Source of the DNA: Stichopus chloronotus
Taxonomy: Eukaryota > Echinodermata > Holothuroidea > Aspidochirotida > Stichopodidae
Direction: 5' to 3'
NCBI GenBank assembly: GCA_021234535.1
Contig: CM037836.1
Location: 26,650,769-26,714,768 of the forward strand
DNA: 64,000 bases
A program made the position numbers and the translations under genes. Shown here piece by piece: positions 13,545-27,300 of the stretch (its first letter is position 1; each line of letters starts with the position of its first letter). Below the pieces are notes generated by a model, which saw only the letters and a list, made by a program, of their open reading frames with translations, was not told the origin of the DNA and ran no database searches.

Positions 13545-13645
13545 TTTTCTGTAATTCTAGCCTAGCATACATTGTTCGTCTCCTGGCTCGTGTATCGTAT
13601 CATTGTACAGAAAGTTTTTTAGACATCTAGGAACGACTGAATTCT
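13545..13645. repeat. Diverged duplicate of the receptor's terminal coding sequence
   Basis: Two blocks of the final exon recur just past the stop. TTCGTCTC(G/C)TGGCT(T/C)GT near 13830 recurs at about 13577, and ATCTGGCAACGACTGA-like sequence near 13780 recurs at about 13627. The blocks are rearranged relative to the exon and not open, so they look like a decayed local duplication. Confidence 0.5.
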
Positions 13646-13746
13646 CACATCGAACCTCTTTCAATAGCCTATCCATAACTCTAATAGAAATTATCGGAAT
13701 ATTCTGCATATATATATATATGCCTAGATGATGGTTATGTACTTAT

Positions 13747-16700
13747 TTAACAGTGACGATTGTGAGGAAACTTTTTGGCATCTGGCAACGACTGAGTCCG
13801 TAATGTAATTCTGTTTGAGTATTCATTGTTCGTCTCGTGGCTTGTATATTCACGTTCTTTTTCCGCACGTGACTGATATCTTACTTCGGATTGGCGTTTG
13901 CCGTACATGTGTATCGATCTACTGATTGTTGCTACGTCTGCTCTTTGAACCTGCATGGCTATAGTTTTGCGAAATCTCTTCAAAGACAAATTCTTTTTGA
14001 AGCAACCCTTTAAAGCTTTCCTGTACGTGCTTTTGACAAAACCATATAAATACACATTTAACAGACTGTTAGATATGGCGATGATGAAAACAATGTTGGA
14101 CGAGACACTGGACGGATCTTTAAGAAACTGGACGCAAAACGTCCATACAACGTAAGGTGTCCATGAAAAGAGAAAGGTCCCGTATAACAGTATCATACTG
14201 CGAAATACCTTCCGTTTCGTTAACCTATTTGCCACTGCCCGTTGCCATGGAGTCATTCCATGGCATGCATCTGGTTGCTTTGAAATACGCGATAATGCGC
14301 TGGTCATACTGTATGGGATATCTGTTTGTGTATCCGTTCTCACGAGACCGGTTTGGATGGTCTTGCCTACGTCATTAACGACAAGTTCGTGGTGCATTTT
14401 ATTAAAATGTTTAGTTTGACTTATGCCAGAGTCTCCCTTGCTCAGGATGTTATCTTCGATAGATGCGGACCGTGAACTCGACAATGTACCACTCGAAGAG
14501 GAAGATGCCATATTAGTGGATTGGTTTCGAGATGTTGAGTTCGAAAGATAAGTGTCCTCGGAGGAATTGGATTTTGTTGAGCACTGTGATTGCCGATTAC
14601 GTGGCTCTGGACACGGATTAATCTTTCGTTTTGCTCTCTTTGCCATGTAATAAATTTTGCCGTACGAAAAAGTGGAAATTGCAAAAGGCAGCAAAAAACG
14701 AACACTTTCGATGATGCAGGTTGCTTTGAAGGAAATGGCTGACCAGTTAGCCGTGCAGGTGCCGGTTACTTCGTAAAACGAATAACCGGAGCCGTCGACG
14801 ATTGGGATCGTAGCGTTTATGAATCCTAGACTCCACACAGCCAAGGCAGAGAAGGATGCTCGCTTCATAAATCGGGCCTTGAGGTCCTCGTATTCGTTGG
14901 GTCTGACGATAGCCGTATACCTGTGTACAAAATGAAAAGAAAAGGTGCGTTGCATAATGATTCCCGAAATAAGTGACAAACGGCTGCGCGTTGGGACAAA
15001 GGAAACGGCTCATTTTGCTGCATTTTCATGCGTGCAGATGTTACCCTAAAGGCCGGGTCGTACAGGCGCGATTCAGCGCGTAATTCAGCCTTCAATAAAA
15101 ACTGCACAATTTGAATCACCGGGGTACATCAACGAATGCAAAATATCAAGAAAATAAGAAAGAAGAAGAAATCGATTCACGCATTCAAGATAACCACGAT
15201 TGAAAGAAAACCTGGGGCTATTTTATTCCAAACAGTTTTTAAGATCGATTCAATTTGCACTAGTTCAGTTGAAAGTTGAATCTCGTGTTGAATAGCGCAT
15301 ATGCGACCCTCAGAGGAACTTGCGTGGTTTTAAGTCACACTGCATTTCAGTTACAACAGAAATAAATGATTAAAATGGTTCCGTATAGCAAACATTGTAC
15401 ATTGTCCACATCTACTAAAAAATATCCTTCATTTGAGAAGGTACTCAACTTTAAGCGCCGACCCTGCAGGTAGCAATGACAAGTTGCAGTTAACATAGTT
15501 ATGTACATAATAATAATGTAAATAGGAGATGCTGTAGCAGCAAACCACTGAATGGGGAAAACCATTTACCATAGAGCATTAAAAGAACATAGGCAGTCGC
15601 GTAGCCAGCGGGGAGACAGGGACCCCCCACAGAAATTATGGGACCGTGATGGATAATGTTGAAAAATCAAGACAAAAAAAAAAACGACAAGGAGGGAGTG
15701 CTGATAAGCTGAGTTGAAGCAGAGGACTGGGAAACTTGCTTTACAAGTGTGATCATATTATGATATTCAAAACTAAGACGAAACAGATTAACTGTTGACA
15801 TAATTGAAAGAAAGTTGAGTGATTTTCCCCCTTCCTCCCCCCCCCCAAAAAAAATCCTGGCTATACCCCTGAAAACAGGCCAGTGAATGTTCAGGGTATA
15901 AAATTTAAAGCAATGCAAAGTAACAGCAACAATAACAGCAGCTTTCAATCTTCTCCGAGACTTCGTTTCTAAATATCGATGGTTTGAAACTGCCAGCAAT
16001 TTTTGAATAGAGCGACCAATCCATGATACATCTTTTTTTTTCAAACCATATTTACAAGAGCAAACAAAACCATTGTGCAACGTTTACGTTATCATGCTGT
16101 GATTATAAAACATGCATGTGGCAGTTATTTCTTGTAAATTGCCTAACATTTTCAATATTTTTGGGGGGCCCTAGTGAAGGTTGTTTTGTACAGAAAATGC
16201 CTTATATAATCTTTGTAGATTGGGACCTCTTTTGGGAAAGGGGTTTGGGGATCCCCGCGACCATTGCTTTAACGCCTCTGATAGTTTGAACACACTGGAT
16301 TTTCAAATTTAAATTCCGAAGCAGATATGCAAACGTTGAATCAATTTCAGGTGACATGAAGGGATGACAATCCATCACGTGGACTTCGCGATTTATCTCA
16401 TGTATACACCAACAGAAATCCTCTGAGTACAGTAATGCGATAGTCTTCTTGTGAATAAAATATTCCACGCAATGCCACATACTCGAAATTCGTCTTGTTC
16501 TCATTCATGATAAACAAGAAAACGACATTCAGATGTACTTTTTAAGATCCTTCTTTGGGGCGCGATTCATTTCTAAAGATTGAGCGAATGCATTTGTTGG
16601 CAGCATTTAAGCCCGATTGAAACCAACGGGAAAGACCCCAAAGCAATTAGCAGAAGTGCACTCTAGATTTCCTATGAGGAGTGAAACTTGTAATTGACAT

Positions 16701-19700
16701 TTCAACCTCACAAATGAAAACTAAAGCTTTCTTATAGTTAAGGTCTCTCCATTGTACAAACAAATCGGCAAATCGAAGACAGAAAAATGTTGTCAAGAAT
16801 TAAGACAATCCAAGGGGAATTGAAGGGATTCGATTTGAAAGTTTCGTTCATTGATGGAGGCAGAGAAAGTGACAGTTTCTCGGTAGGTTCATTCAGTGAA
16901 TATCTTTGGTTAAGACCTAAGGTACTATAAAGGGTCAAGGCAGATAGGCCATGTTGACATACACACTGAATGTGTCACAGTACAAAGATTCTTGGCAGGA
17001 ATGATCTTTTATGCTCGTATTGCAGATGGCTGATAATCAGGTGACCCTTCGCCTTCTCTGATAGCATCACTCTGATCCCCCCTAGTATTCCCCAGCGGTC
17101 GATATTGCCAAGTCGAAATGATATGGTTCATGAATAATAGCAGCAATAAAATTGTATAGCAAAAACACCGAGTCATTAATGAACGTATAGCGGAAAATTG
17201 TCCACTGACGTACGTACTGGACGGGATTTGAACACCTTATGGTCTTGGCAATCTTGTGTGCTTTGTAATAAGGGGTTCAATGTCATCCCTTGGCCGATTT
17301 TTTTTTATTTACTCAAACTTGCTTCGAATGTGCAAGCACGTGGTGGGTAGGGGAGGGGGAAATCCCTTCTGTCATGGAGACGTTTGAAAGTAAACCTCAA
17401 GGAACGCTGCGGATTGAAAGTAAGCAGTTATTAGGACCGATGCCTCTACGTGCAGACTGACTTTGTAAACGACTGGATGTAATAGCCTAGTCCTAAGTAG
17501 GAATTATCCTTCACTTCGACACTACTTTTGGTTGATATGCTCTTCATGGGAAATCATAAATTTCACATCTGCTTTATAAATTTCTATCCTTCTGAATTCA
17601 CTGATACTTTCTGGGACTTAACATGGACTCATGTGATTTGACTATACTTATAACTATTAACCCACTTGAAGAGAGTTACTCGTTATTAACTCTTTATTGT
17701 TCAGATTATTGCATTGTTGGAAGATGGATTCATTTTATTATTTGACTAAATAACGACGCCTTTGCTTTCACATTCCTGACAGATTGCAGCAAAGGCTATC
17801 GAACTTTCCAACTACTTTCGCCATCTTGCTGTCCGTGGGACATCTTCCCACGCAAGTAAAGTTAATTGATTCCATGCATTACTTTGGTATCGGATTGTAT
17901 ATGCTTACCGGAAGGTAATAAACTGGGTTAACTTGATACTTACTCGAACATAACGAAACTTCTTTATCTTCCAAGAAGAAAAGGAAAACTTTTTGTTTAC
18001 TCTTTATCTATTCTCTCTCTCTCTCTTTGTCTGTAAATAATGTTTTGATAGTTACACTTGGCAGGAATAATTATCCTCGAGGGAGATATAAGGAACGATG
18101 GTTGTAAAAACATTACTGATGGTGAGATAAACAGGAGATGATATCTACTTATAATTATTTTCATCTGGGTCATCGGTTCAGGTGCAGCTATCCAATTTGT
18201 CACTTTGCCTTTATATTTATCTTTTCGCAGTAACTTGATTCGGCTTAATATGTCCTCGCTTATTTCATCCTGTTCTTTTCAGAGCTGACGCACAATCGTA
18301 AGACAAAATTACAGGTTTTGATTAATGACCGTTACTGACAATTTAAACCTGGTTGGATTTGCGTACTTTGAGAAGTGGCTCTCATAAAGAAGACACCAAG
18401 GAGTAAAGCAGCTAGCCTAAAGAACGTACCTTAAATAAAGAAGATGAAAGAGGAGTAGAACAGGTAATAAAAGTTCAAAACAATAATAAACAATAAATAA
18501 ACACCACGTATGATGTCGCAGTCATTCCTCGGATTAAACAAGGTATGGGTGTCATTTTATGGGAGGGAAGGATAGCTAGATAGCTAGATAGATATATGCA
18601 AGTATTAATAAATAACATAACCCCCACCTTCCTGTTACAAAAAGCAGCACACAAAGTGCATGGAACAAATAAACCTCTGATTCGTTTAATGTTAGAGCAG
18701 GCAATAGTTAATGCAGTTCGCAAATGAAGGTATTACCCAAGTTAAGAAAAGGTTCGTGACCCCTCCCCTCCTCTTAATTCCCCTTGCACAATACCAGTAA
18801 GTGCTCAAGAAATCTGATTGTAACAGTATTCTTATCGGGGTACTGTTCGCATCATTCAGGAAATTTGGAGTTTCATCGCCGGGCGTGTACTTCCCCCTCC
18901 CCACCCTTGAAAATTTTTCAAAATTGATCAATTGTGCCTTCAATATAACATCCGCAGACGTCTCACCGTAGCTCTTCTCGTCAACGTTTTCGTATAGAAG
19001 TTCATACACCATACTGATAACAATTAAATTCTTCAGATGGAAGATGCCCCCCCCCCCCACAATTGCAGGCAGCTATAGTGTGACCCACCTCCTAATTTCC
19101 CCGAACAAAAATCCCGGATCCCTCCCCCCTGCATCGATGGGTGAGTGCATTATAGAATACTCCTCGAGGAAGCAGTACCTCCCGTGATTCACCTACTCCT
19201 ACACAAATCGAAAGCAAAACGAAATTGAGATAAACCTCAACCCCTAAACTCTAAGTCTCATACGGGTCCGTCACTTACCCAGTTCAGCCATATAGTTCAG
19301 CCATATTGGTATCGTCACTATCACGTGAATGGCTGGGTTTTTTTTAGGTACCACGAATGGTGCAGGGGGGAGGGTTAAGCTTTAAACTTACCCCCTCCCA
19401 GTATTCACATCACTCTCGGATCATCTCTTCCTTCAATTTGATAAACATCTTAGCGTATTACGAACCTAAGTTTGATTACATACGTTACCCGGCATCCTCT
19501 GTAACAACCTACGCGGAGTTTTGATTTGCGAGCGATCTCTCCCAATGCACACACGTGGATCATTCTCACGTGTCAGTTTTCGCCAGCCGGTTATTACTCG
19601 GTTATGATAATCAGTCACGAAGAAACAACGAGATGTAAACGACCGAAGAGGAATTGACTCGTGACATCTCACTCACGTGTACATTCCTTTTCTTTTGTTT

Positions 19701-22376
19701 TTGCGACAAAGTTTGTTATTTCTTTCGAAAAGGAAGACGTTGGTGAAATATGTAACTTGGTAAATCAGTATCATTCCATTTTAAGTTGTTATTGTGTGAC
19801 GTCACCGATCGATTAATTCAAACTTCGCAAATTGTGAGAAAGATCGGATTTACTAGACTAGACGTAAAGAAATCATCGTGGACTGTACTTCATTAGGTTC
19901 ACTTTCAGAAGGTATTACGGCACAATGTTTGACAAGAATTGCAGCGGCGAGGGACGTTCACACATTGCCACAGTCTGATTTTAATTCCAACCTGAACTAA
20001 TTACTGTAACACTATAGAGAGTTTCTATTGGCATTGTCAAATATGAGGGCAGCTCGTATCAATTACCAATTATTTGCTAATCTTCTAAAAATGTATATCT
20101 GTAACGACAGAACGAGAAAGTGGTTGGCGGTTGAAGGAAACAAAATATAAAGGAAACAAAACAAACTTATTTCAGATTTTCGAGTAATTGAGCCATTTGC
20201 CTTGGGTGGCAATTAAAGAAGTATATTTTCATGGGACCAAATGTCATCGTACGTCACCGAATTGAATCTTGGAAAAAAAAAATAAAAAAACGAAAGGTCT
20301 GTGTTTCCATACAAATCGGTTCAGTTTATATTTTTTTAGACCAGAACTAAACGAAATCACACTTGCCACCCAGCAGTATCAATAGTATTCCAAACTATTT
20401 TACAACAGAATTGTCAAATGTACGGTACGGTTGTTGAATTTAATATTTTGCAGGTCTGGAAGTTATGAAGTTTTCTAAATCTAAGATTACGTTCAAGATT
20501 ACGTATTGAAATGATACACACGATAGATACTCTAGTGAAAACCCGGCTTACATGCTTTGCCTTAGAAGAGGTTAATACATCTGCATAGCTTAAAACAATA
20601 AAGGAAGCGAAACAAGTCTGATTCAACCGGCCTCAACTAATCAATGAATGCTATAGCATGCACATTAATAACTAACATTAAGATATCATCTTTTCTATAT
20701 ATTTTTAGAACACCTGTTGCCATGAAAACACGACTGATCGTGGAGGCATTCTGTGATTAGATTAAATTTCTTAAAAGGATATTCTGCTCAGACGGCTAAG
20801 TTCTGAATTCTACAGTACAAGGGGGCACCGTATTTCCGAAAATGGTGTAAATATATACAGCCAGAAATACCTTTTTCTCCCACTAATACATGGGGGACTA
20901 GTGAGTGCTCTCGGGCTTAATCTGAGCAAAATCCCCAATCATACTTTGTGGAAGATACGTCGTAAGTGAGTTATGACGTCGTGTCACACTTACCGTCAGA
21001 AAAAAGTCCAGACATGTATTTTGTAGGCCAAAGAGAGGCTACAATAAATTGTAGCATATTGCAGATATTCGAGTCATTTAAAAGATATTTTACCCTGAAA
21101 TAAGTCTGACAGATTTCTTCAACAGATTAGTTTTAGTAGCGTTCAAAAAAACCAAAAGTTTGAAACCAAGATTTTAGGAAAAAAGTAGTTGCAAGACGCA
21201 CACATATATACATACACACACACACAGCAAAAAAAAAAAAAACCCGTTTGAAATGGAATACAGGAATAGACAAAACAATCGAAAGAGATCTGCTTCTTGT
21301 CTCACGGCCCTGTCCTGCATCTACGTTATGGATTGTTGATAAATTTTATAATACAATATTACTGTAAATGTAAACATTAAAATAACAAATTAAAATTCTC
21401 CCTTTTATTGCTGATAATACGAAAATCATAATATGTTCTACTGACTTGATCTCTTCACAAAATTATTTTACGCACAGTACGAACAATTTCAAACTATAGA
21501 GCAAAGTAAATCAACTCCTATTGCAATTGATCATTCTATAACCCTCGAACATGGACGAAGCTGACAAAGAACGAGATTTTCTTATCGCAATATTTAAATG
21601 AGAATATTATCACAAGTTGAAGGTGCAATAAAGTGGGTGATATTTCTTTCAGCACAATGACCGTTGGGGATATTTGCAAAATCATACCAAACTGCAACTC
21701 AGCAAAATAAACGAAGGAGCATAGAAAAAGTTGAGGCAATCACCCAACCTGCTGCACCTTCCCCAGGAATGAAAAGCAAGTTGATGCTTTACAAATTGTT
21801 CAAATGTTGATGAATAAGCATAAGACCTATATCTTTCAAGGTTCTGCTACATTATATCGATACTTTTGCCGTCAGTCCATGAGGGGAGGTGGACGTGTTG
21901 AGGAGCTGCACCCCCACCACTTGTTTAAACACTCGTTCACTATATTAAAATAGGCCTATAATTTACATGAACTACATACTATTCATCTAATACTACATTG
22001 TTTTAGATGGATTTGATTCGACTCACCGATCGTAACTGATAGCAGCCATTGACAAAACAGAGGATGTTGTGAAAAATGTTTCGGCAAACCCCACAGCGTA
22101 GCACAAGACATGGCCTTGCTTCCAGCCTCCTTGCAAATTGGCCAGGATAACAAAAGGTAAAATTGTTATCATCACGAAAAGATCAGCGACTGCCAAATTT
22201 ACGACCAAAGCTCCTGTTAAGGTCTTAAGTGTTTTGGTACATAACGTCACTGTGATGATCAGAAAGTTCCCGAGTATCCCCGAAAGCAGTATCAAGCCTA
22301 CCGGGAGTATGTACAAGAATAAATAGACATAGGCTCCATTCCAGTCGAGTGCGCTTGACGCTGAATCGTTCCCCAT
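13747..22376 (-). CDS. Rhodopsin-class G-protein-coupled receptor, complete, two exons, 507 residues
   Basis: Exon 1 is 22376-22027 and exon 2 is 14920-13747; a GTGAGT donor and a TTGTACACAG acceptor split the Arg codon of the DRY motif. Seven membrane segments are visible. TM1 has GN at 36-37, TM2 has NLAVAD with Asp65, the TM3 disulphide Cys is 92, and DRY is 116-118. TM6 has SWTP at 369-372, where many receptors have CWxP. TM7 has NVYLY at 395-399 in place of NPxxY. Asn3 is in a glycosylation sequon. Intracellular loop 3 is long (about residues 209-353), very Ser-rich, and typical of a regulated receptor. The C-tail is basic, about 100 residues. The start codon sits in a strong context (A at -3, G at +4). 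It should be a plasma-membrane receptor coupling to G proteins; the ligand cannot be told from sequence. The biogenic amine, melatonin-like and orphan groups are all possible. Confidence 0.9.
14921..22026 (-). other. 7.1-kb intron of the receptor gene
   Basis: GT-AG intron splitting an Arg codon in phase 2. It holds a repeat fragment with a C-tract, A-tract and AATCCTGGCTATACC near 15835-15870, a poly-C run near 19048, an AC-rich microsatellite near 21205-21240, and many short frames. No further receptor exon is needed, because the two flanking exons join into a full seven-helix protein. A minus-strand frame of 122 codons at 18692-19060 shows no recognisable domain. Confidence 0.6.
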
Positions 22377-22429
22377 GGTTACCGATGTCTGTCGCGGTAA
22401 CTTTTGTTTTCCGTTGCGTGTCTATGCCC

Positions 22430-22436
22430 TTTTATA
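22430..22436 (-). promoter_or_regulatory. TATA box of the receptor gene
   Basis: TATAAAA within CCATATAAAAGGG on the minus strand, about 55-60 nt upstream of the start ATG. A start site 25-30 nt downstream would leave a 5' UTR of about 30 nt without a further exon. A TGACGT half-CRE lies near 22470. Inferred from sequence and spacing alone. Confidence 0.5.
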
Positions 22437-22441
22437 TGGTT

Positions 22442-24311
22442 AGCGACTCTCCGCGAAACATCAAAATCGTGACGTGTAAGCTTCGTTACAGATAACTGAT
22501 ATAGAAACAAATTTGACACTGCTCTTGCCCAGGGAGCACATGCTAATATACTGTGATCGTTTTGTTATCCTTATACACGTAGGCCAGGAGGCTTATCTCA
22601 TCAGTTACAGTGGACACGTGATCTAAATATTAAATTGCCCATTTCATAGGACTGATATACTTTCCTCGGTGGACTTGTCATAAAAAAGGATTTTTTTTCA
22701 CTTTTTTGATGGCTCACACACGATGGCTTTTGTAAAAAAACAACGGGGTGCCAGTGGGCTTAATAGAAAGGAACAATTGTAAAATTGAAAAAGACATAGA
22801 AACAACCCAGCTGGCTTCACTTTTTGTAAATTAAGGGTAATCACTAGTATAAATTACATAGATTATATCAGTCAACATTGTCAAGAATTTAATCATTTTT
22901 CCAGATTAAACTATATTTCAGTTGATTTAACGTTAAATCGATGTATGTATAAATGGGGATAAATGTTTGGGCGCAAAAGGATATGAGCTTACTCCTATTG
23001 TTTAATATCAGTAACGGTGATATGAAGTATAATCTTGTGAAATTGCCTAACAAAATGATTAGTGATTGAATTGAAATTGTTATAAAAAGAACATGGTATC
23101 TTTTGACTCGAAAACACTTGATATTCTAAAACGAAATACGTAAAAAAAATCCCAGATTGTCTTTCTGGAAACCTCAACTTCAATATTTTGTTTACAGCTC
23201 TAAACTTGCAGGTCTGAAGCTGTAACACTACATTACAATGGGTAGTGTGACATGCCACCACAGGATCAAGGGACGAAGTTTGTATTGTTTTACCGTCGTT
23301 TTGCTCCCAATAGATGGCTCTCTAGTTAGCTTTGTAAATTTAAATTGTCCGTAAGATAAAATATTTATACATTGATATCCACAGTGGTACACATATTCTC
23401 TGTGCATCGTTTTCATCCAAATTAGCCGCAGAAATACATCCTGTAGAAATTACAAATTTAAGCTAGTAATAAAGTATAATCCTAGAAGAAAAGGCTTTGG
23501 GAAGAGAAAATAAAATCTAAATCGACAGTAAAGAAAAAGCTTTCTTAATTAGCAGTGTCGTAGTCTTGCAAAAAAAAACAAAAAAACTTAAGATTTTTGC
23601 TACATTGATGATGACTAAGAAATAACGTTTGGTTGCTTCAGTCACTTTCTTGAGTCAATTTCTTGACTCACTAGCAATGATGAAAGATGACAAACCTTTT
23701 TTTCAACCAGCCTTCCTATCCTTCTTTAAAAACCTTGTTTTCTAGTTCTGAATACAAATTGCACATTATGGATTGAAAAAATCCAAATGACACTCTTATT
23801 GTCTCCAACTCGGTTTTTTGTGGTATACCGTACGGTAAATTAAAATAAATGGTTTTCACTTGTGTGTTACCCAAGTTCTTCAGTCAGGTGGTAATCCCTT
23901 TTCCCTTTTTTTCTATTTTGGATTCGAAGAACATTCCTGACACCATTTTCAAATTTACCCACCCTGCAATATAGTGTCTCAATAATAGAACACAAAAATT
24001 ATTTAGTCTCTGGAAAATACGTTGCTTCCATTACCCACTAAACATAGCCACACAACTGTTTTACCTTTAATCACTGGTAGTCCAATAAGTCATATTTCAA
24101 GTAACTTTCAAAGCATCTGTTTCCTGTTCAAAAAACACTGCACTGTGAGCAAATTAAAAAAAAGTAACAAGCATTCGTCTAAGAAAATCTAGTATCTCTT
24201 GAACTGACAGTTTTTTTCTAAAGCAGGGAATAAGTAAAACATTTTTCAGCGATTTGGCTTTCGTCTGTGGAACGCGGTTATAACTGTGACAGCAATAGCC
24301 TAAGTGTACGG
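22442..24311. other. Intergenic region between the receptor and hydrolase gene A
   Basis: From about 23090 the sequence is homologous to DNA near 47940-48140, and 23620-23690 is homologous to 36210-36275. This marks the downstream edge of the duplicated hydrolase units. No gene is supported. Confidence 0.5.
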
Positions 24312-27300
24312 TCACTGAAGATATTGTAATATCAATTGATTGACTTTGAGAGTTCTATTCTGATGGACCCAATGTCCCGCATCATCTATCTTATCGACTT
24401 TAAGGTCTCTGACGAATTGTTCCAATCCATCCAGAAGGGAAGGGCCCAAAAATCGGTCCTTCATTCCCCAGATGACGAGGGTAGGTCGATCGATGACACA
24501 GTGCTGGTGCAGCTCAGCTATGTTAGCTCTGTAATAATTCAACGAACCAGTTCTGCTACCTTCATTGAAAACAAAAGTGAGAGATGAAAGTAAACGACTC
24601 TTTTATGTGTGCTTGCTGCCTCCATCCCCAGCATGTCTTCATGATATTAACCTTTGGCGCTAGAAAGCTGTTTATACAAGTTATCCTTTGACATTTTTAC
24701 TGAAATAATAAACAGACTTTCACAAAGAACGTATTTGACAGCTGTATTGAACTCCTTGAACAATGGCAGATCCCATACCATTGCTTTGGAGGGGGAAAAA
24801 GTAGTGATACAGTGACGTGAGGGATGAATTGATGTGCAAATTGTGAGACGCAAAAGGGGATCGTCTTTGGAATTTTTCCTATAACTGAATGAAAATTTGG
24901 TGCAACAAATGTGTTCAATTGTGGGCTTAAATTTCTTGTGAAAAAAAACATTGTTTTCATACTCAGAAAACTCGAAAGAGTAATCTAGTATCGTTTGTTT
25001 TTTTTTATTTTGCCCAACTTTAGGTGTTGGACAACCCGTGGACCTGGTATTGTCTCCGACCCACTTAAAACCGGCTCTGTCACCTGGGTATATACACACA
25101 CCAAATCCCTTCCTCTCTGCGGGAACTACTGTCCTTGTCTGTTGGGGCGATGTTCTTTTTTGCTACAAACTGCACTGATGTACGGTTAAAATGTACAGTA
25201 TATTGTGTTTTCATCCCTTGACTAAAAGCAGAAATGAATATTCATCTACATTATTCGTCACAATGCAGCATATCATGTGGCTTTGTGCGACTGATTCAAG
25301 TTTTGTAAAAATGATAGTGATTTTCTGAAATTATGACAAACTGGAACATTTTTACTGCTGCTTCATGTACATTTTATTTGTGCCAGAGGCTGTAGAAAAA
25401 CAGTTCGGCAACCACATTTAACAATAGAACATACGTCGTAAGGTCTCATTAATTTATGGTGTGTGCATTGATAGAGACCTTTATCAACATCTAGCACAAC
25501 AATCAAATTACAAGATACCGTACTCCTCATGAAAGTAGAGGTATGTAGAGACTCCAACCTCTAAATAGGACCTAACGTATGAATGGTATATTTAGAAAAG
25601 TTATTATCTGACCTGGCCTGCTCATGGAGTACTTGAGACCATCTATTTCTTCAGAGGTAAAAACTGGTTTGCCGTCTTCCCCTTTAACGGGTCTATTAAG
25701 GAATGCGTAATCATTCCATTTCATGAAGACCTCTGGAAGCCAAGGGATTTGGAAGAAAAAAAGGTACCTGGTGCAAACCATAAAATGATGATGAATTATT
25801 AGAACAACGATACTAATTTCAACTCAGTATTGCTCAATAATCATTTCTTACGCGACAATGTCTCGTATCACCGGGGCAGTATAAAACTGAGACAAAATAC
25901 TACCGGAAGAAAGTTTAATTTCACGATCTTCGCAATGTCATAAACAAAAAAGTTGATATTGTGAGGGAGTAACTGTTAGGAATTAATTTGTATTGCTACT
26001 CGAATTAATTTGTATTGTTATCTCGTATTAGCTTATCAAATGTTATCATTGACTTGGTCTACCTACTTTGGAGCATATGACTGAAGTGTGTGTATGACAT
26101 GTTTGTATTTTATGATACCAAAGTTTGTATTTGTTAAGGTTGAGTGGTAAGTTGCACTTGGTATTTTGTAGAGTTTGTGTTTGTCGGTGACTGGAGAGGC
26201 AGAGCGAATAAATGTTATCTGGTGCACATACTTTTCCTTCTGTCCCCTCGCTTCCCATCAAACCAACTCTGACCATCACGTTACAATATTTTGATATCAG
26301 TAGAGGATGAAGACGCTGTCACTTCAAACAACAAACATATCGAGAGAGCAACAACAAAAGCTAATCTTACAACGATTTCATTCTCTGTTGCCACGATGTC
26401 ATTATTGTATCGTAAAAGATCGTCGGATGAGGCGCGTTCAGAATAATGAGTCTTTGTGTCATCTCTGGAAACTGATGTGCGAAATACCAGCCGACTATAC
26501 CGCCCCAATCATGTCCTACAAGAATACATTTCTTGCATCCCAGTGCCTTGATTAATATCCGTAGGTCACCTGGAAAATAAGCAAAAAAAAAAAAAAAATA
26601 GAAGTTTCCATTCTCTTTTGGTGTTTCTTTGAAATCGTTTAACGAAGAATCCGTGTCAGTTTTCCTGGGTTATGCATACTAACACAGTTTTTCAATCAGG
26701 AGTATGTTAATAGGATTTTACACAAACAAGGTCATGACCCCTTTGGATGTTTTAAATTTTAAAGCCGCTGTGTAAAATTCAATTCTATGGGCTTGAGGTG
26801 CTTAAGACTTCGTTTTTATTCGTCTGAGTCTTTCAATTATACATGGGATAGTGTGCAATCATGTACAAGTAAACAAAAAATGAATGTACCTTACAGCTGA
26901 AACCGTACTATCAATTCCATTGTTAATCGTACGAAAAACAAGACTATATTTGGGTATTCTTCAGCTAAAAATGTAGTAGGGTGTGCATAGCTGTCTAGCA
27001 ACTAAATCTTTGGCACGCATACGTTGTATGTGACAGAGCTTCAGGATTCTTGCGCAGATGTGCTTAAAACCAGAAAGTGAAGGACTTTGTGATTTCTTGC
27101 CGATACCTTTGAGAAGCAAAGGACAACCAGCATGCCGAGTTTAAAGTTTTAAGGCTGTAACGCATAACCCTAAGCTATATTTTTTCTTCCCGGAAAGCAA
27201 AATTCTCAACTGGTTCTAAGTTACCGTACTCTTAGATTGACAGCAAATTCGAAAGATGCAGAGCAGCTCGTATTACACAACGTACACAGGGATCCATTGT

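Noticed and set aside
14157..14705. Frames on both strands inside receptor exon 2
   Set aside because: Shadows of the receptor coding sequence, which has clear transmembrane motifs in one frame.
15667..16080. 137-codon minus-strand frame in the receptor intron
   Set aside because: Contains the poly-C/A and AATCCTGGCTATACC repeat junction. Best explained as repeat DNA.
18692..19060. 122-codon minus-strand frame in the receptor intron
   Set aside because: It begins in a poly-G run and runs through a C-rich repeat-like segment. No recognised domain.
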